Both the position numbers and the translations under genes were made by a program. Below are positions 21,731 through 34,711 of a stretch of 64,000 nucleotides of DNA, piece after piece. The DNA is taken from NCBI GenBank assembly GCA_007922225.1, contig ML679970.1:39043460-39107459 (forward strand), in the 5' to 3' direction. The stretch's first letter is position 1; each line of letters opens with the position of its first letter. Source of the stretch: Emydura subglobosa (taxonomy: Eukaryota > Chordata > Testudines > Chelidae). Below the pieces are notes generated by a model. That model was not told the origin of the DNA, did not search any database, and saw nothing but the letters and a program-made list of their open reading frames with translations.

Positions 21731-22860
21731 AGGTGACTCACCTTGTGCTGTAACTGAGGTTCTTCAAGATGTGTGTTCCTGTGGATGGCTCCACTTCAGG
21801 GTGATTGTGTGCCCCTGTGCCTCTAATAGGAGAATTTCGATAGCAGTATCCAGTTGGCCATACATCTGCTCTCCCTGCCTTGCGCCTGTAGCAGCGGTTA
21901 ACTAGCACTGTGCGGTCAACCTCCAGCTCAGTTCCTTCTCTATCGCAGAGAACCTTACGAGAACTCTGAAGTAGAGAGGAGGAGAGTACGTAGTGGTGTA
22001 CCCATTGGGACATACATCTCAAAGAACTCAGTTACTGCACAAGGTGAGTAACCTTTCCTTCTTCCAATAATGCCCTTGTGGGTGCTCCATTTCAGGTGAT
22101 TGTATTGTCACTAAAGTAACCATCCTGAACTATTGTGTTTTGACAAATTTGTTTAGGTTTCTCAGGCCCCAGTCTTTTTCCGAGTTAAGAAATAATGGGA
22201 ATAAAAGCCCTTCCCTCTGTGTTGGACCAGTACTAGTTCTAGTGTACCCAATTGCAGGATGCACAAACACCTTCCTGTCTCAGCAGGTGCTTGTGAGAGG
22301 GGTCCCTGAAGAGGGATGGGGAGGGAAGGTGGTATGGGTAACGGAGGTGAACTGGGTGGAATAACCAGTGGTGATAATTTCCAGTACCTATTTGTCTGAA
22401 GTAATAATTTGCCATGCTGAGTATAATTGTGCCAAATGGTCTGTGAATGGATGCTTGACAGAAAGCAGTTTCAGCAACTGGAATTGGAGGTCTGTTTGGG
22501 CCTTCGACCAAACCCTCAAATTTGATGTTTTGATCCAGGTTGTTGCAACATAGGAGGTTGAGATGGGAGTGGCATACGTCTCGTGGGTCTTTGCCTCCAC
22601 CTCTGGGTATCGGTACTGCCTCTGTGGCTGTGTGTAGGGTGTGGTCTTGAACGTTGTGAATAATATCTGCCTTGTTTTCGTTTTAGTGCAGGGGTGCAGT
22701 TGTCAAAAGAGTCACTCTAGAGTCTTTCAGTGTGTGGAGGGACTCATCAGTCTTACCCGCAAATAATATTGGACCTTCAAAGTGGATATTCACTACAGTG
22801 GATTGCGCTTCCCTTGGGAATCCAGACAGGTAGAGACTGGATCTATTGGTCACCCAAAAT
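21731..22860 (-). mobile_element. DIRS relic F (left end joined to RT/gag)
   Basis: A palindromic left end (arms about 21731-21790 and 22000-22060; AAGGTGACTCACCTTG and GCACAAGGTGAGTAACC) is followed by the internal arm copy. At about 22136 the sequence jumps to the RT N-terminal region: GACAAATTTGTTTAGGTTTC parallels position 1081 of element A, and GTGAGAGGGGTCCCTGAAGA is identical to a stretch at 1251. It continues into the gag C-terminal blocks to about 22860. The recombinase, RNase H and palm are missing, an internal deletion of roughly 2 kb or more. Confidence 0.72.
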
Positions 22861-22871
22861 TAGTGGATACT

Positions 22872-22975
22872 TTTAACTTTAATCTCTCTCAGTGCCTCAA
22901 TTCCCCATCTGCAAAATGGGGATAATAATCCTCCCTCATCTCACAGGTGTGTTGTAAAAATATATTCATTCATAT
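22872..22975 (-). repeat. MIR-type SINE fragment
   Basis: CTCTCTCAGTGCCTCAATTC, CCCATCTGCAAAATGGGGAT and AATAATCCTCCCTCATCTCA are the reverse complement of the MIR core and 3' part. A plus-strand copy lies at 50885-51045. Confidence 0.8.
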
Positions 22976-23934
22976 TGATGAAGAAAAGCCCACACAGAAA
23001 TTAACAATTCTGTGTTCAGAGAAGGGATTCAATACCGTGTAGTAAATAAGGCACAGGACCACACAACGAACAGAGAAAACAGTATCACATAGCTGCTCAT
23101 TAAGTAGGTGCTTTCCATTCTGTTTACTTTGTCCACTCAGGCTCCCATCCCGTCTCAGTCTGCTCATCTTCCCACGCCCAAACTCTCTTTCTCTGTACTC
23201 CGTTCTTCTCTCTCTTCACACCTGCTCCTCCACATCCCAACTTCCCCACCTCCCCTCTGCTCCTCAGTCTCTACTTTCATGTCAACTTGCTTTCTCACTC
23301 TCTTCCATACTGCCACTGCAGCAGCAGAAACATTGAGCGGAAGCGCTCTTACTTCTGGTACCTGGTGCCACAGTGTCCCCCTGCTGCAAGGAGGAGCAAC
23401 TGCTGGTAAAGTCCTGCATCACTCCAGCTGTCCTAGTATAGACCCTGCTCAATTGCTTTGTCAGGATGGCACAAACACAGCCTTGTCAGCATGTAGGAGC
23501 TCTGTACTAGTGTAGCTTGTTTTGTGCAGACAATTTTTGGAAAAGAATCCTGCTAACTGTTAACAAACCTCTACTAATCATGCATGAACTGTGATTTTCC
23601 AGGGACATATAAACTTGGCCAAATTTGGGCAAATTTTAGTGAGAGAAAAGACATCTCTGACACCAGTGACTCCTTTGCTAAATTTCAAGTCCCTCCTACA
23701 AAACATGGAAGTGCTAGAGTTTCTCAAAGCAAAACAATGTATTTCCCGCCCTGCCCCGGCCTTCACCTTGTTGTAGGAAATGGCTGAACCAGACAAACAA
23801 CTGACATGGAAAACTTGAGTCTGAATTGTTTATGTTTGGCAAAGTTATAAGTAACTGAAAACAGCATCTCATAATGGAAAGTGCTGCATCTTTAACGATT
23901 GTTGGTTCTGGACACTGTAATCAGTGTGAATACC
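22976..23934. other. Unassigned intron sequence
   Basis: Contains a pyrimidine-rich tract at 23110-23300 and no recognisable gene. The 135-codon open frame at 23108-23515 is low complexity and has no homology that I can name. Confidence 0.35.
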
Positions 23935-24560
23935 AGTGAGACACGGTACGCCCGATTTGCAGATCAATAAGGTTTAACGTGCAAGGTTTTCTATAAATAT
24001 ACTAGTTAGATACAAAGCCTAAAATTAACTACAATATATCATACTCACTAAGACTGAAGAGCTAAGCAGTCACTCAGAAGGCTGTATACAGGAACGACTT
24101 TCTTCAGGGGCCCCGCCAGGGAGTCAGTGGCCTCTGGTCCAACCAGCAGCACCTCCCGCGGAGTCAGGTGTTGATGGAGCGCCCTCCTTTGTCTAAGTGG
24201 TAACTACTTATACCCTTCCATAAACTACCTTCACCTAATTATCTCTCTCTTATTATCATATATGCTAATTACCTACATTGAGTTTCCACCCTTAACTACA
24301 TTCCATTCTCACCATAATAATTGGGGTCATCAAAACAACATCTGGTGATAGGAGGGGTGGAGTAAAAGTATGCCCCTTGGCAATAAAACAATGTACCCCA
24401 GACGTTCAAGGATAACTTGTTGTTCCCATCACCGTTATCTATGTGCAGCTGCAAGCATACAGTATCTGTATTTTGTCTTATTATGTGCCGTGCTATGCAG
24501 AAACTGAGACATCTATACCGTTATTCAGTCTCTGCCAACTCAAAGATGTCATGCTACAGG
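23935..24560. other. Possible LTR-like block, class uncertain
   Basis: A CpG-containing block (CACGGTACGCCCGATTTGCA, CCTCCCGCGGAGTCAGGTG) in AT-rich surroundings. On the minus strand an AT-rich stretch and a possible poly(A) context precede a TCTCACTGG stretch, reminiscent of a retroviral or gypsy LTR. No ends, primer site or target duplication were identified. Confidence 0.25.
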
Positions 24561-25887
24561 GGTCAGAATAGTCAAGCAAGCAACTGAATGCTATGCTAAG
24601 CCTGTAGAACAGAGGTCAAGCAACTCAAATTGCACTGGGCTCCAACAACGATAAGCATAGCTACCAGCTCTGCCTATAACTAGCTGCGCATACACAATTT
24701 TAAATACAGTCACACCAAAAAAAAGGCTACTTTCCCCTACTTTTCACAGTACCCCAGGCAAAGATGCCAACATTCAAAATACACAGTTGCTCAGCAACAA
24801 TACATAAACCCTCCACACAGAGGTCAAAAGCTAACAAATAGGCAATATACACGAGCTAAACAATAAACTATTTCAAGTAGTTAATCCTAAAAAACTCACT
24901 GAAGTACTAAAATGGAGGATTTTCAAGGAAAAAAAGGAAGAGGAGGAAAAATCCCTGTTCTTTGAAACCTGAAGCAGATTCTTCCATAGGTTTTCCCAAT
25001 CAGAGTGACTTCACCAGGAAAGTCAATGGTAAACACATACATTTTAACCAGACAGAAATACTGGAAAGGTGGAAATGCTGCTTGGATTTATTTTATCTGA
25101 TTTATTCCCACTTTCTGCAGTATGTTTCTGAGGCACTGTGTTGGTTACCTAGGAAACTGTGGTAGGTTGGAATGGCTCTTGTGTCAGAATTGTGAACACA
25201 GATTCATGCAGGAGATGTAAAATAAATGTAGAAATGAATAAAATGCTCAACAATTTAGGGGGGGTTATTAGAAGAAAAATATAATTAATTGAACATTACG
25301 TATGTTATATTTTTGAAAAAAAACTAACTAGTATTAATCAATATATTTTTGCAAATGACATTGAAAATAACAGTATTTAAACTAAAGCCATTTGAATGCT
25401 GGAAATAGCTTGTATCTTTGTATTTTTAACCATACACAAATGCACACAGAATTCACAACCAACATAAAGAGCCCTCTTAGTGCAAAATTTCCTTGATTAG
25501 ACTATAAAATTTGTGAAATATAAAACATTAAAATATATTCTCCCCGGATTGGTTTTATTTTAAAAATTCGCTTCTTTATATTTGGATAAAGAGAATTATT
25601 TAATCCTAAATCCTAATCCTAAATTAGGATTTTTTGGAAAAAAAATCAAAATGGATGCCGTCTACATGTAATACAGGTGAAAAGAGTCTCTGACTAAGGG
25701 ACAACTGAGAAGCAATGTATATTAATTCAGAAGAGAATTCAGTATAATCGTGTATGCCAAAAGAATTGTAAAGGGAAGCGGAGTCTTATGAGTAAAGGAG
25801 AACATGGGTTTACAGGGCTGAAATGGCAACGTGGCGAGTCTTCATTCTCAAATAATTTTTTAAAATAGAGACTGTATTTACACTTAC
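24561..25887. other. DOCK3 intron flank, no recognised element
   Basis: AT-rich intron downstream (in gene direction) of the 41-nt exon. The tandem TAATCCTAAATCCTAATCCT at 25600-25620 is a small repeat. No further exon was found. Confidence 0.4.
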
Positions 25888-25928
25888 CTTTACACTGGGT
25901 TTCTTAATGGAAACTCCTCTGTACCAAC
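25888..25928 (-). CDS. DOCK3: DOCK3 coding exon (41 nt), SH3 domain continuation
   Basis: Very short internal exon on the minus strand. A T-rich acceptor ends in AG at plus 25929-25930 and a strong GTAAGTG donor lies at 25881-25887. Taking the G left over from the upstream exon, it completes a Gly codon and then reads WYRGVSIKKPSVK, ending exactly on a codon boundary. Gly-Trp-Tyr-Arg-Gly is the conserved SH3 segment that follows the ILEKCE of the upstream exon; the Trp is the usual ligand-binding residue of SH3 folds. VS.KKP.VK is the DOCK3 version as remembered. The phase match with 45576-45659 across a 19,647-bp intron is strong support that both are real. The next expected exon (starting GIFP) was looked for towards lower coordinates and not found; it probably lies to the left of this window. 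Confidence 0.88.
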
Positions 25929-26974
25929 CTAAAACAGGACAAAATATACTGTATTAAATTGTGGCATTGCATTTCTTTACACTGAAATAATCTGACTGCC
26001 GTTAGCAAAACTGTTCAAATGCTGAGGTCATCCTTGAACCAGTCACTATAGCTTACATATGTTATAAACTCTTGAAAGATTTTTACTGTGTGGTGACTAC
26101 CAGTCAGAAGAATCTGGAACTCCTGCTTATTCCCATTAAGGATAGAAATAGCTTAATGTTTGTAGTCTCTTTAAATGACTTGCAATTATTGGCAACTGTG
26201 AGTACACATTCAGCACACATGCAATAATTCATACCGAACATCTTTCCCACATGGGGGAAGACATTCCACTACATTTCAAACACACTTGCATTTTATAGGT
26301 TTAACATTTAATCAGGAAAGCAAACGTGAAAAGATTTATACTGTGTAAACACTGCCTTGTTATAGTTTCTCTAGTGTGGGATCAGCTAAGTTGCACCAAC
26401 AATGCCAGAAGTCACCATGGAAACACCAGGAGCTCCATATCTTGGATGACAGGAGTCAGCAAGGCCCTTCATAATACTTAAACACTGCAGTGGGACTATG
26501 CTTGGATGGGTGCCCAGTGGCAGTATGTCTAAAGGACAGTGATGGTAACAAAAAAAAAAGGGATGGACCTCAGAATCCACAGATTACTCTTGCTTTATAC
26601 AGGTGAAATGAATTTCACTCTAACCAACCAAGCATCAGCAACAAAAATAGGAAAAATCAAAACTGATAGTGCTGAAAGACCAACAAGGTTGATACCGTAG
26701 AGCTGACAGACACACAGAACGGAGGGAAGGACAATGAGAAAGTAGTCAGTGCTAGGAAACTTATCCAGCCAAAGGAAGTGAAGCATGTTTGCCCACATAA
26801 AATTTTTCTAACAATCATTTCAATTAGAAATTCTAGTACCTTCATGCAACTGGGATTGCTCAAGTATCAGAGACATCCCTTTTGTTATCCCAAGGACAAC
26901 AGCCCAAATTTGGCTGATTTATAAACTTCTGAATGAAAAGTTGCATGTATTTACACATATTCAGTAGAGATTTC
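25929..26974. other. Intron sequence, no recognised element
   Basis: AT-rich and unique-looking. Short open frames at 26386-26863 have no domains that I recognise. About 26400-26520 (GCCAGAAGTCACCATGGAAA, GGATGGGTGCCCAGTGGCAG) could be a repeat fragment of unknown type. Confidence 0.35.
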
Positions 26975-27665
26975 TTAGGCCTGGTCTACACTACAAATTT
27001 AGGTCAACGGAAGACACCTTACTTAATAGTGTGTCTACACTACTTGGTCCCTTCTGCTGAACTAACATCATCTGTAATGTTCACCCACCATTCTGCACTT
27101 GCTGAGCCAATTGTTGAACCGCTCCTTATTGCTGCCCAGCTGGCTGGTGTACGGCTTCATGAGCCATGTGAGCAAGGGGAAGGCTGGGTCTCCCAGGATC
27201 ATTATTGGCATTTCAACAACATCAATGGTTATTTTGCTATCTAGAAAGAAGGTCCCTGACTGCAGCTTTCTGAACAGACCCAAGTTCCTAAAGATGCGCG
27301 TCATGCACCATTCTCAACCATCCCAAGTTTATGTTGGTAAGAGACCTCCTGTGATCTGTCAGCACTTGCAAAACCATTAAAAAGTATCCTTTTCACTGTA
27401 TGTACTCTTTTGCAAGGTGGTCCAGTGCCAAGATAGGGCTATGCATGCCATCTATAGCCCGACTGCAAATAGGGAATCCCATAGCAGCAAAACCATCCAC
27501 TATGTCCTGCACGTTGCCCAGAATCACTAACCTTCTTAGCAGAAATCAATTAACGGCACTGCATATTTGGATCACAACAGCTCCCACAGTGGATTTACCA
27601 ACTCCAATTGATTTCCCACTAACCAGCAGCAGTCTCCCATTGGAAGCTTCCACAGATTAATTAAG
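26975..27665 (-). mobile_element. PIF/Harbinger transposon relic, minus strand
   Basis: The left end shows a TTA followed by GGCCTGGTCTACACTACAAA, the terminus type of turtle Harbinger elements (TWA target). Reading from 27660 to 27068 on the minus strand gives remnants of a DDE_4-type transposase. These include a VGKSTVGAVVIQI-like block, NINLGWLRMVHDAHL with a conserved Asp, FRNLGLFRKLQSG, and ILGDPAFPLLTWLMKPYTSQ. Several frameshifts are present. It is a diverged homologue, in opposite orientation, of the copy at 39594-41160. The right terminus was not found. Confidence 0.8.
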
Positions 27666-29555
27666 CACCCACTGTCAAACTATTGCCTTGAATAATCTCA
27701 GTAACATAATAAAAGTCTTCACATTTTTCATATAATTAAAACTAACTGAAATTTTATACATAAGCCATATTTGATTTTTTTCTTATTAATGGCTATTTTC
27801 CCATTATTTTTCATAACTGAAAGTTTCTCTTTCAGCAAAGGCTGAAGGATACAATCGTCTGCCACAGAGAACTCCACAAAGAATATCCTTTTTTCAAAAC
27901 AGTTGCCATTTCTCAGTGTTCTCAATAGTCCGGAAGCTACAGCAGCCCTCAGATAAGAAGTGTTTTCTCTTCTTCATTTTGAGAAGGGTTTCTCGTATTC
28001 ATTCTTCTCAGTGACTCTTCCCTTGGACTGAGTCTAAAAGCACTAAGGAATAGGAAAAGATCCTAAAGATCAGAAAGTTAAAAATGGCCATCTCTCTGAA
28101 GGGACACAGACAGACACTTCACTCCAACAACAGTCCATAGATCAGCCTTGGGGGTGGGGAGGGTGCCAAAAATGACAGGGTGTCCTTGAGACTTCAGTAA
28201 TATTGAGGTCATTTAGCCCCCCAAACTCTGCACCAGCCAGGCACAGGAGCCCCACGTTCCACACCAGCCGAAGCAGAGGAGCTGCCTTGAGCTCTGCACT
28301 GGCCGGAGCAGCCAAACCACCAGCGCCTGCTGCCTCGATTACCCTCCTTCCATGAGGCATGGGAAGATGCAGGGCCACACGGGGCGTGCTGTGGCGGTTG
28401 CGCCAAGGAAGGCTTAGCTTCTTACTCAGGTAAGAGTAATTTTTTATTATTTTATTTGTGTAATTTAGTGTTCTTATGATCATTATATGTGTTCATAGAG
28501 GTTATGTTTGTGGATGGTGAGGGGGTGGGGCGGGAAAGTGGTGGGGGGCATGTGTTTTACTTAGTGCCTGTTAACTAGTGGGGCTTTCACTCAATAAGAT
28601 CGGGAACCACTGCCACAGATAACCTGAGCAAAGTTACAGTCTTTTTACAAAAACTCCAGATCAACTATTGCCATCTACATGACATCAAAAATCATGAGAC
28701 CCCAAAAATCCATGAGATTGGCTCCCAAATCACTACATTTAAAAAAATAATTCAAACTGTGTATTTCAGTCTGTCTTTTGACTTTCTAACTCCCCTCTGC
28801 TCTTCTGCCATTGTGTGAGAGACAGAATTTCAGACTGAAAAGTCAACCCTTAATGCACACTGAAATACATCCCTCCTCCTGGCTGCTCAGATGGTGACTC
28901 TAGTTACTCTCTCCATACTCCTAAAACAGGGATCTGCCATCCATTTCTATTACAGTCTTGATTCTCCCCTCTGATTCTCCCCTTTTCCATCATATTCCTC
29001 TCCTTAACCTTCCTCTGTGGTCTACCATTCTTATGAACTGCCTACAATGTCTTACTATGCTAGTAAATTATAACAGATTATTGTCATAAATTTATGTTTT
29101 GGTGGATTACTTACTTATGAATTCAAAATGTGTTCAAAACATAATTGATACGTTAGCTTGTTGTGGGAGTATTTACTGCTTGCATTTTTACTGTGACAGC
29201 TGGACTGCTGAAATTATTTTTATTGCTCAATATAATCAGATATCATAGGTGAAGATTTCCTGTTTAAAAGTAAAGTTTTTAGGCACTTATGAATTTTACA
29301 TTTCAATTTTTTTTTTCAAGCTGTTTAGTATGTTGTTAGAGATAAGGGTTTAAATAGAGTTATATAATCTTTATGATATATTAATATTTTCCCTATAAAA
29401 CTGGGTTTAGAATAAATTATATCATTTTAAAAGTAGTACAAAGCAGCAGGAGGAATCTCATTTATATTCTCATTTTTTAAAATTAATTAACTGAGTAATA
29501 CTCAGTGAGAGAGTGACTTTTTACCATTTTGTTTCAGGGCCCAGTTTAGACAAGG
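27666..29555. other. Intron; GC-rich island-like block and hAT-like end
   Basis: 28140-28610 is GC-rich in AT-rich surroundings and ends CGGGAACCACTG at 28601-28612, which resembles the reverse of an hAT terminus (CAGTGGTT...). No partner terminus was found on the left, so this may be a truncated non-autonomous hAT. The remainder is AT-rich with no recognised feature. Confidence 0.3.
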
Positions 29556-31085
29556 AATTATGAACATCCATCATCTGCAATGTCTACAAATTCAGAGTCA
29601 TCTGCTGGTACTACCAGCAATGCTGCAACTATACATATATCAGACACACATAAAAATATAGACTTTCTTCATCATCCAGTAAGACCACGAAGGAATTCTT
29701 AAGCAGGACCAGCAAATTCCAGCAAGATTCCATAGATGAAAAGATTGCTTGGTTCATTTATGCAACAAGTTCCCCTTTTGTCTTGTTCAGAACAAATATT
29801 TCATTGACATGGTTCAAACATTATGACCAGGCACACTCCACCTGGCAGAACAGACGTTGCTAGAAGGTTGCTGGATACAGTGTAGGAGAAGGCAATTAAT
29901 CAGTGTGCAAAAAACACTGAAGGGAAATTCAGTAAACTGAGTCTTGATGGGTGTACATAAGGATCTAGTAATGTGTGACAAAAGAAGATTGGGTTGTCTA
30001 TCTTACAGAAACAATTGATACATCAGGTAATGCTCATATTGCAGAATACTTAAAAGCAGCAGCAGTTAAAACTATAACAAATTGAACAAAAATTCAAGTG
30101 TCAAGTGCGCAGCTTTATCACAGACAATGCTAAAAATGTAGCAAAGGTGGTAAAATGTAGAAAATAATGATAACTCCAGCGCTTATTTGATGCATCTTTT
30201 AGCCAAAGACCTCGGTACAACTCCGGAATAAAGGAAAATGTTGAAATTGCAAAATACTTCCATAACTACCTCCTCTTTGCTTTAATTTCAGTGAAGAGAG
30301 CATACGGATCCAAACTAATTCTCACCTAAGATGTATTATGGAATTCAGTGGTTGACTATTTTGAGCTATTTAGTAAGAATTGGCCTACTCTGATCATAAT
30401 TTGTAAAGAAAATTGTGACAAAAGAGATGAGACTATCACAGCCAAAGTAATCAACATCAGACTAAAGAGAAATATAAAAGATATGCTGACTATACTGAAA
30501 CGTATATTCATAGCCTTGGACAAACTGCAAAAAGATTGTTGCTGTATTGCTGATGCTCTTGAAATTTGGAAAGAACTTCAAAAAACACTGAAAAAAGAAA
30601 TATCCAACAAATTTAAATTTCAGGCAGTAAAGAAATGGAAGGATCAGGCACTTTACTCCACCTCATTTTCTTGCCAATATTCTCAACCCAAAGTAGTAGG
30701 GTATGCCTAATGGCTGATGTAGAAAATGCTACTATGACATGGGTATATAATCACCACCATACAATCATGCCAACCATAATAAATTTCAGAGCTGGAGGTG
30801 AACCATTCAAGCAATACATATTTGCTGATAATGTTTTAAATAAAGTCACACCACTGAACTTGAGGAAGTCACTAACTAGGCACCTGGAACCAGAGGTTGA
30901 TGAATTGCTAAACCAACTTTTGATAGCAGTAGCCTCTTCTGCAAGCACATAAAGAATATTTTCTTCATTTGGATTAATTCATTAAAAGTTGAGAAATCGT
31001 TTGGGAGTTGAAAAAGCAAGGAAGACTGGAATAGAAAGACAAGTTATGATTAAAAACAAGGAGGGAGGGGATGAGATCTACTAGT
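29556..31085 (+). pseudogene. hAT-superfamily transposase relic
   Basis: Plus strand, read through several frameshifts. 29730-29800 gives DEKIAWFIYATSSPFVL; about 29815-29875 a LTWFKHYDQAHSTWQNRR-like stretch; 30010-30060 a TIDTSGNAHIAEYLKAAA-like stretch; 30100-30140 the ITDNA..VAK region. The open frame 30348-30710 corresponds to the middle (NWPTLIIICKENCDKRD, then LIALDKLQKDCCCIADALEIWKE-like sequence), and 30635-30952 to the C-terminal part. About 30930-31010 reads SAST.RIFSSFGLIHSK, the hAT dimerisation (hATC) motif. The encoded protein would be about 450-500 residues. No intact frame remains, and terminal repeats were not identified. A conserved tail repeat follows at 31105. Confidence 0.75.
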
Positions 31086-31104
31086 TTTAAAAGTCTGAAG
31101 GGCA

Positions 31105-31560
31105 GCCTAAGTAACTTAGGAGACTGGTTTCATTTTCAAGAGACGTTGGTGAGTAGGAACTTAAGTTCCAGTGACTTTCACCTAGGCAGATTTGAAAACT
31201 TTCCCAAACTGACCTGAGATAATCAGTTTAATTCACTCACTACAATCCCTCTGTTCCTAAATCTGAAATGTGTTTTGACAAGAAATTTCTTATGTATCCA
31301 AAACATTTAAGGTTGTTTTAATGAAAAAAAATGTATATGCTCTTTTGTGTGTTTAATTAAAGTGCAGTTGCCATTGTAATGCAGCTTGACACAAATCATG
31401 AGCAAAAAATTAATTATCTAGTAAATAAGCGATATATCATTCATTTTCTAACATACTAAAAATGTAAAATTAATATCTGAAAATATTAAGTTATATAATT
31501 GCTTAAATAAAATATATCTAGTTATAGTATATCTTCCTAAGTAGTAAATACATATACCAA
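31105..31560 (+). repeat. Tail repeat, copy 1 (pairs with 54187-54670)
   Basis: Shares a colinear block of about 460 bp with 54187-54670 in the same orientation. Landmarks include TAACTTAGGAGACTG, CATTTTCAAGAGAC, GAGTAGGAACTTAAG, AATCAGTTTAATTCA, ACATTTAAGG, AGCTTGACACAAATCATGAG and ATTATCTAGTAAATAAGC. Because copy 1 starts about 20 bp after the hAT transposase remnant, it is probably the 3' non-coding part of that transposon. Confidence 0.85.
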
Positions 31561-33289
31561 AACTAAAGGACCTTGGTTTTCAGTTATTGATTTTTACTGA
31601 AAAATTCCCAGGTTTTACAAAAGCTGTTTTGTTTTTACCGATTTTCACACAAATTTTGGACCACTGAAGTACATGAAAATACTGATTATGTTAAGAAAAA
31701 TCCAATACACTACATTAGATAGATGTATTTATGTTAATAAATTAGTCTAAGTGTAAATGTCTGATAAAGTAAGGCAATATAGTAGAAATTGCAAATGTGT
31801 GTGTGCGTGGGTGTTCATACTGCTGATGTTCAGTGCATGAAATAAACCACAGCATTAAATTGCTTTTACTTTAATAGTCTTACATTTCTCTATTTGTTGC
31901 TTTTTTCCTTCTCCTCCAATCCCCCAGTATTAGTCTCAACATTAACCGAGAAAACTGAAGTTGTTTTTGTACTGATTTTTGTAATAAACACAGATAAGTT
32001 CCCAGGAAACGTTAAATAAAGTAAAAACTGAAAATGAAGAGACTCAATGATAGATCAAAGGCATGCTATTAAATCATTCAATAATTATAGAAATACTTTA
32101 CCCAAGCACCACCATGTACCCTCATCTATATTCTCAGGCTTTGAGGAAGGAAATACATGAGGATTTTGTTAACAGGCATATTTGATTTATCAGTGTAATG
32201 GCTGAGTGAGTCACTATAAGAATGAGGACATGCCATCAGGATTTGTGCCTATTTCTAAGGATGCCATTTTTAATCAATTATTAAAAGCACCTAGAATACT
32301 AGAGTGGTGCTTTTGATATTTGTTTGTATAAAAAGCAAAACAAACTAAACACAGTAAGATCATCTGTGAATATTTCTTTATAAAGTCCCCCATGCAACAT
32401 ATCCAAATAACTTCTTAGAAATACCATCCATAAAATACGTGGCCCCAATTTCATACAGGGCCTTGGACAGTCCTATAATACAAATAATAAATAATAATAT
32501 AATTATTTCATAGCTTTTAAAAGATTTTCACACTTTCCACCAGCTAGTAGCTAAGAGCACCTACAGGGTCTGAGCCTGGGATTAACAGCCATTCTTTGCC
32601 CCAGCATACACCATCAGGAGGACATTAAAACCAAGCAGGCTGCTCTTTTTCTACTTCTCCACTGCATACAGGAGCCAGCTACAGCTGGAGATTCAAGTAA
32701 CAGACCACAAACATGCTTCAACTACAAAAAGCTTTGATACTTCACAAAAAGGAAGAATATTTCTGGAATTTACTTAGGGAAATTAATCCTACGACAATCA
32801 TGAGGATTACCTGTTTTAATTAAAAGTAAAATTTTGGGTTCCATTAGAGAAAGCTGCCAACTTCATATAAAAAAATCATCTGACTGAAAATAAGTAGTCT
32901 TTGGGCTACTATAATAAATAGGAAGTACAAGGATTCCTTCTGTAGCAATTCAAACTGGGTAGTTCTGTAAGGCGCAGAATGAGGATCCAACATCATGCTC
33001 TATAACTTTGCTGAGCTGGAATAAGGATTTATGTTATCCAGTATTTTATGTTGGGATTTGTACAAAACTTCCTTTTCTTGAAAATGATGAGAAAATTATA
33101 CTACAAAGACTTGACACTGCTGCTTGGACACTCTTATACACCAACATTAAAGCCATCCAAGAGGAACTCAAGGCTATAGTAGTGAAATTATGGACTTTGT
33201 ATCATACTGGAGAATAAATTATATTTATTGACTTCTTTTTGGGATCCAAGACAGCAATAATCACTTCATCCAAGTATTCATATTAAACG
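31561..33289. other. AT-rich intron, no recognised element
   Basis: Includes a short alternating GT stretch near 31795-31812 and a small open frame (33008-33217) with no recognisable domain. No gene seen. Confidence 0.4.
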
Positions 33290-34700
33290 TATCTAGTCCC
33301 AAATGGAGGATTGCTTTCGCAATAGCAGTCCTCTTCTGAGACAGACATCCAAGGTCTGATGGTAGTTTAATCAGGCCTGAGAGCTATAGCTTCTTCAGCC
33401 AAAAAGGCTTATGCTGTATTACTGCCACTATCTATTTCCTATCTTTTGTAGTGTCCTGGGGAACAGTGGCAAAGGCGGGAAGACACACATAAGAAATTGT
33501 CCAGCTTTGTGAGAGGTCATTCAATACCTCATCTCCCAAATCCGGACACACACAGACTGCAAGGCACTTTATTGTTTCTAGATGCAAAGAGGTCAATCAT
33601 CATCAGTCCAACAAATTAACCAACAAGGAAGGAGTATATTTCTGGATGCAGGAGCCACCCTGTTAATCCAATTTCTACCATGCAACTCTTGGTTTTCATC
33701 TCCCCATTGCTGGGCAGTGCACATAGAGAAAGGAAAACTTTGCTCCATGCAGGACAGAATAATTTCTATTGGGGGTAGGAATAATGACATTCTTCCTAGT
33801 TATTAATGCAAAACCCATCAGACACGTTGACTATTACGACTGGAAAAAGTCCATTATCCATGGAAGGAACAATATTCCAGGACCTCAATGAATCACCGTG
33901 TTCCACCTGGTGGACACTGCAATCTCTCTCTTTCTGGTAATCATTCCCTAGATTAAACTGGCATTGAGGATTATTTGCCGTGATGCACCCTGTGAAGATG
34001 ACCAGGGAAAATTGCCCTGGTTTTAATTAATTTATTTAACTTTTGGGAGTTTGTCCCTAATAATCCTGCTTCAGAGGAGTAGAGGGGATGAAATTGGATT
34101 CAAATTCTTAGCCATTTTAAATACTTTTGGAGCAATCTCCCTGGTTTTGTTTGTTTCCCTCCCCCAAATAGGTCCCCCTTTGGGGTCTCTTCAGGTTTGG
34201 GGCTCAGGGAAGGACTCCTTATAAGTTCTACTACTCTCTATTGTGTAATATCCACATGGTCCAGATGGCTGTTTCCCTGGAGGTCTCAGCCTGTGATATG
34301 AATATTGACTCTCTGATAGGACCTGTTACAGAGGTGGCAGCAGGGGAAAAGAGCATTGACAGTGTTCGTGCTGTATCCAGTGCTCTTCAAGACCCATGAG
34401 GAAGCAGAGGTGAAGGCAGCTGAATGCTGGAATCATAGGTGTTGCATTGGTGCAGGTTCTAATGATTTAGGCATGATCTTCCATCTAGCATTACTTCTCT
34501 CATGGACATAAATGGAAGTGTGGCAGGTGATTGTTTGTCCCTGAATCTAGTTCTTTTTTAACCCTATCTGCCTCTTTGTCTAATAGGGAGCTGGGGGCAG
34601 AGGTGACCCTATATAAAGTAGGCTGTGAGGCAAACTGCATTCTGGACATAGAGCCAGCTGAGTTCCCCAACAAGAAATTTGGTAAGGGGTGAAGCAGCAC
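33290..34700 (-). mobile_element. DIRS relic G (RNase H and linker, possibly gag)
   Basis: On the plus strand 33395-33600 follows the B linker/RNase H region block by block (CCTGGGGAACAGTGGCAAAG parallels CCTTGGGCAGCAGCGGAATG near 5381; GGCACTTTATTGTTTCTAGA parallels GGCACTTCCTGCTCCAGG near 5496). 33830-34000 and 34380-34700 may be RT and gag remnants, but that is weaker. Reading frames are destroyed. Confidence 0.5.
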
Positions 34701-34711
34701 CCACAGAACAG

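Noticed and set aside
23108..23515. 135-codon plus-strand frame
   Set aside because: Ser/Leu/Pro-rich translation of a pyrimidine-rich tract; no domain, no supporting splice sites.
33008..33217. 69-codon plus-strand frame with coiled-coil-like sequence
   Set aside because: Short, no homology I can name, no splice sites tried gave a plausible extension, and it lies beside transposon debris.
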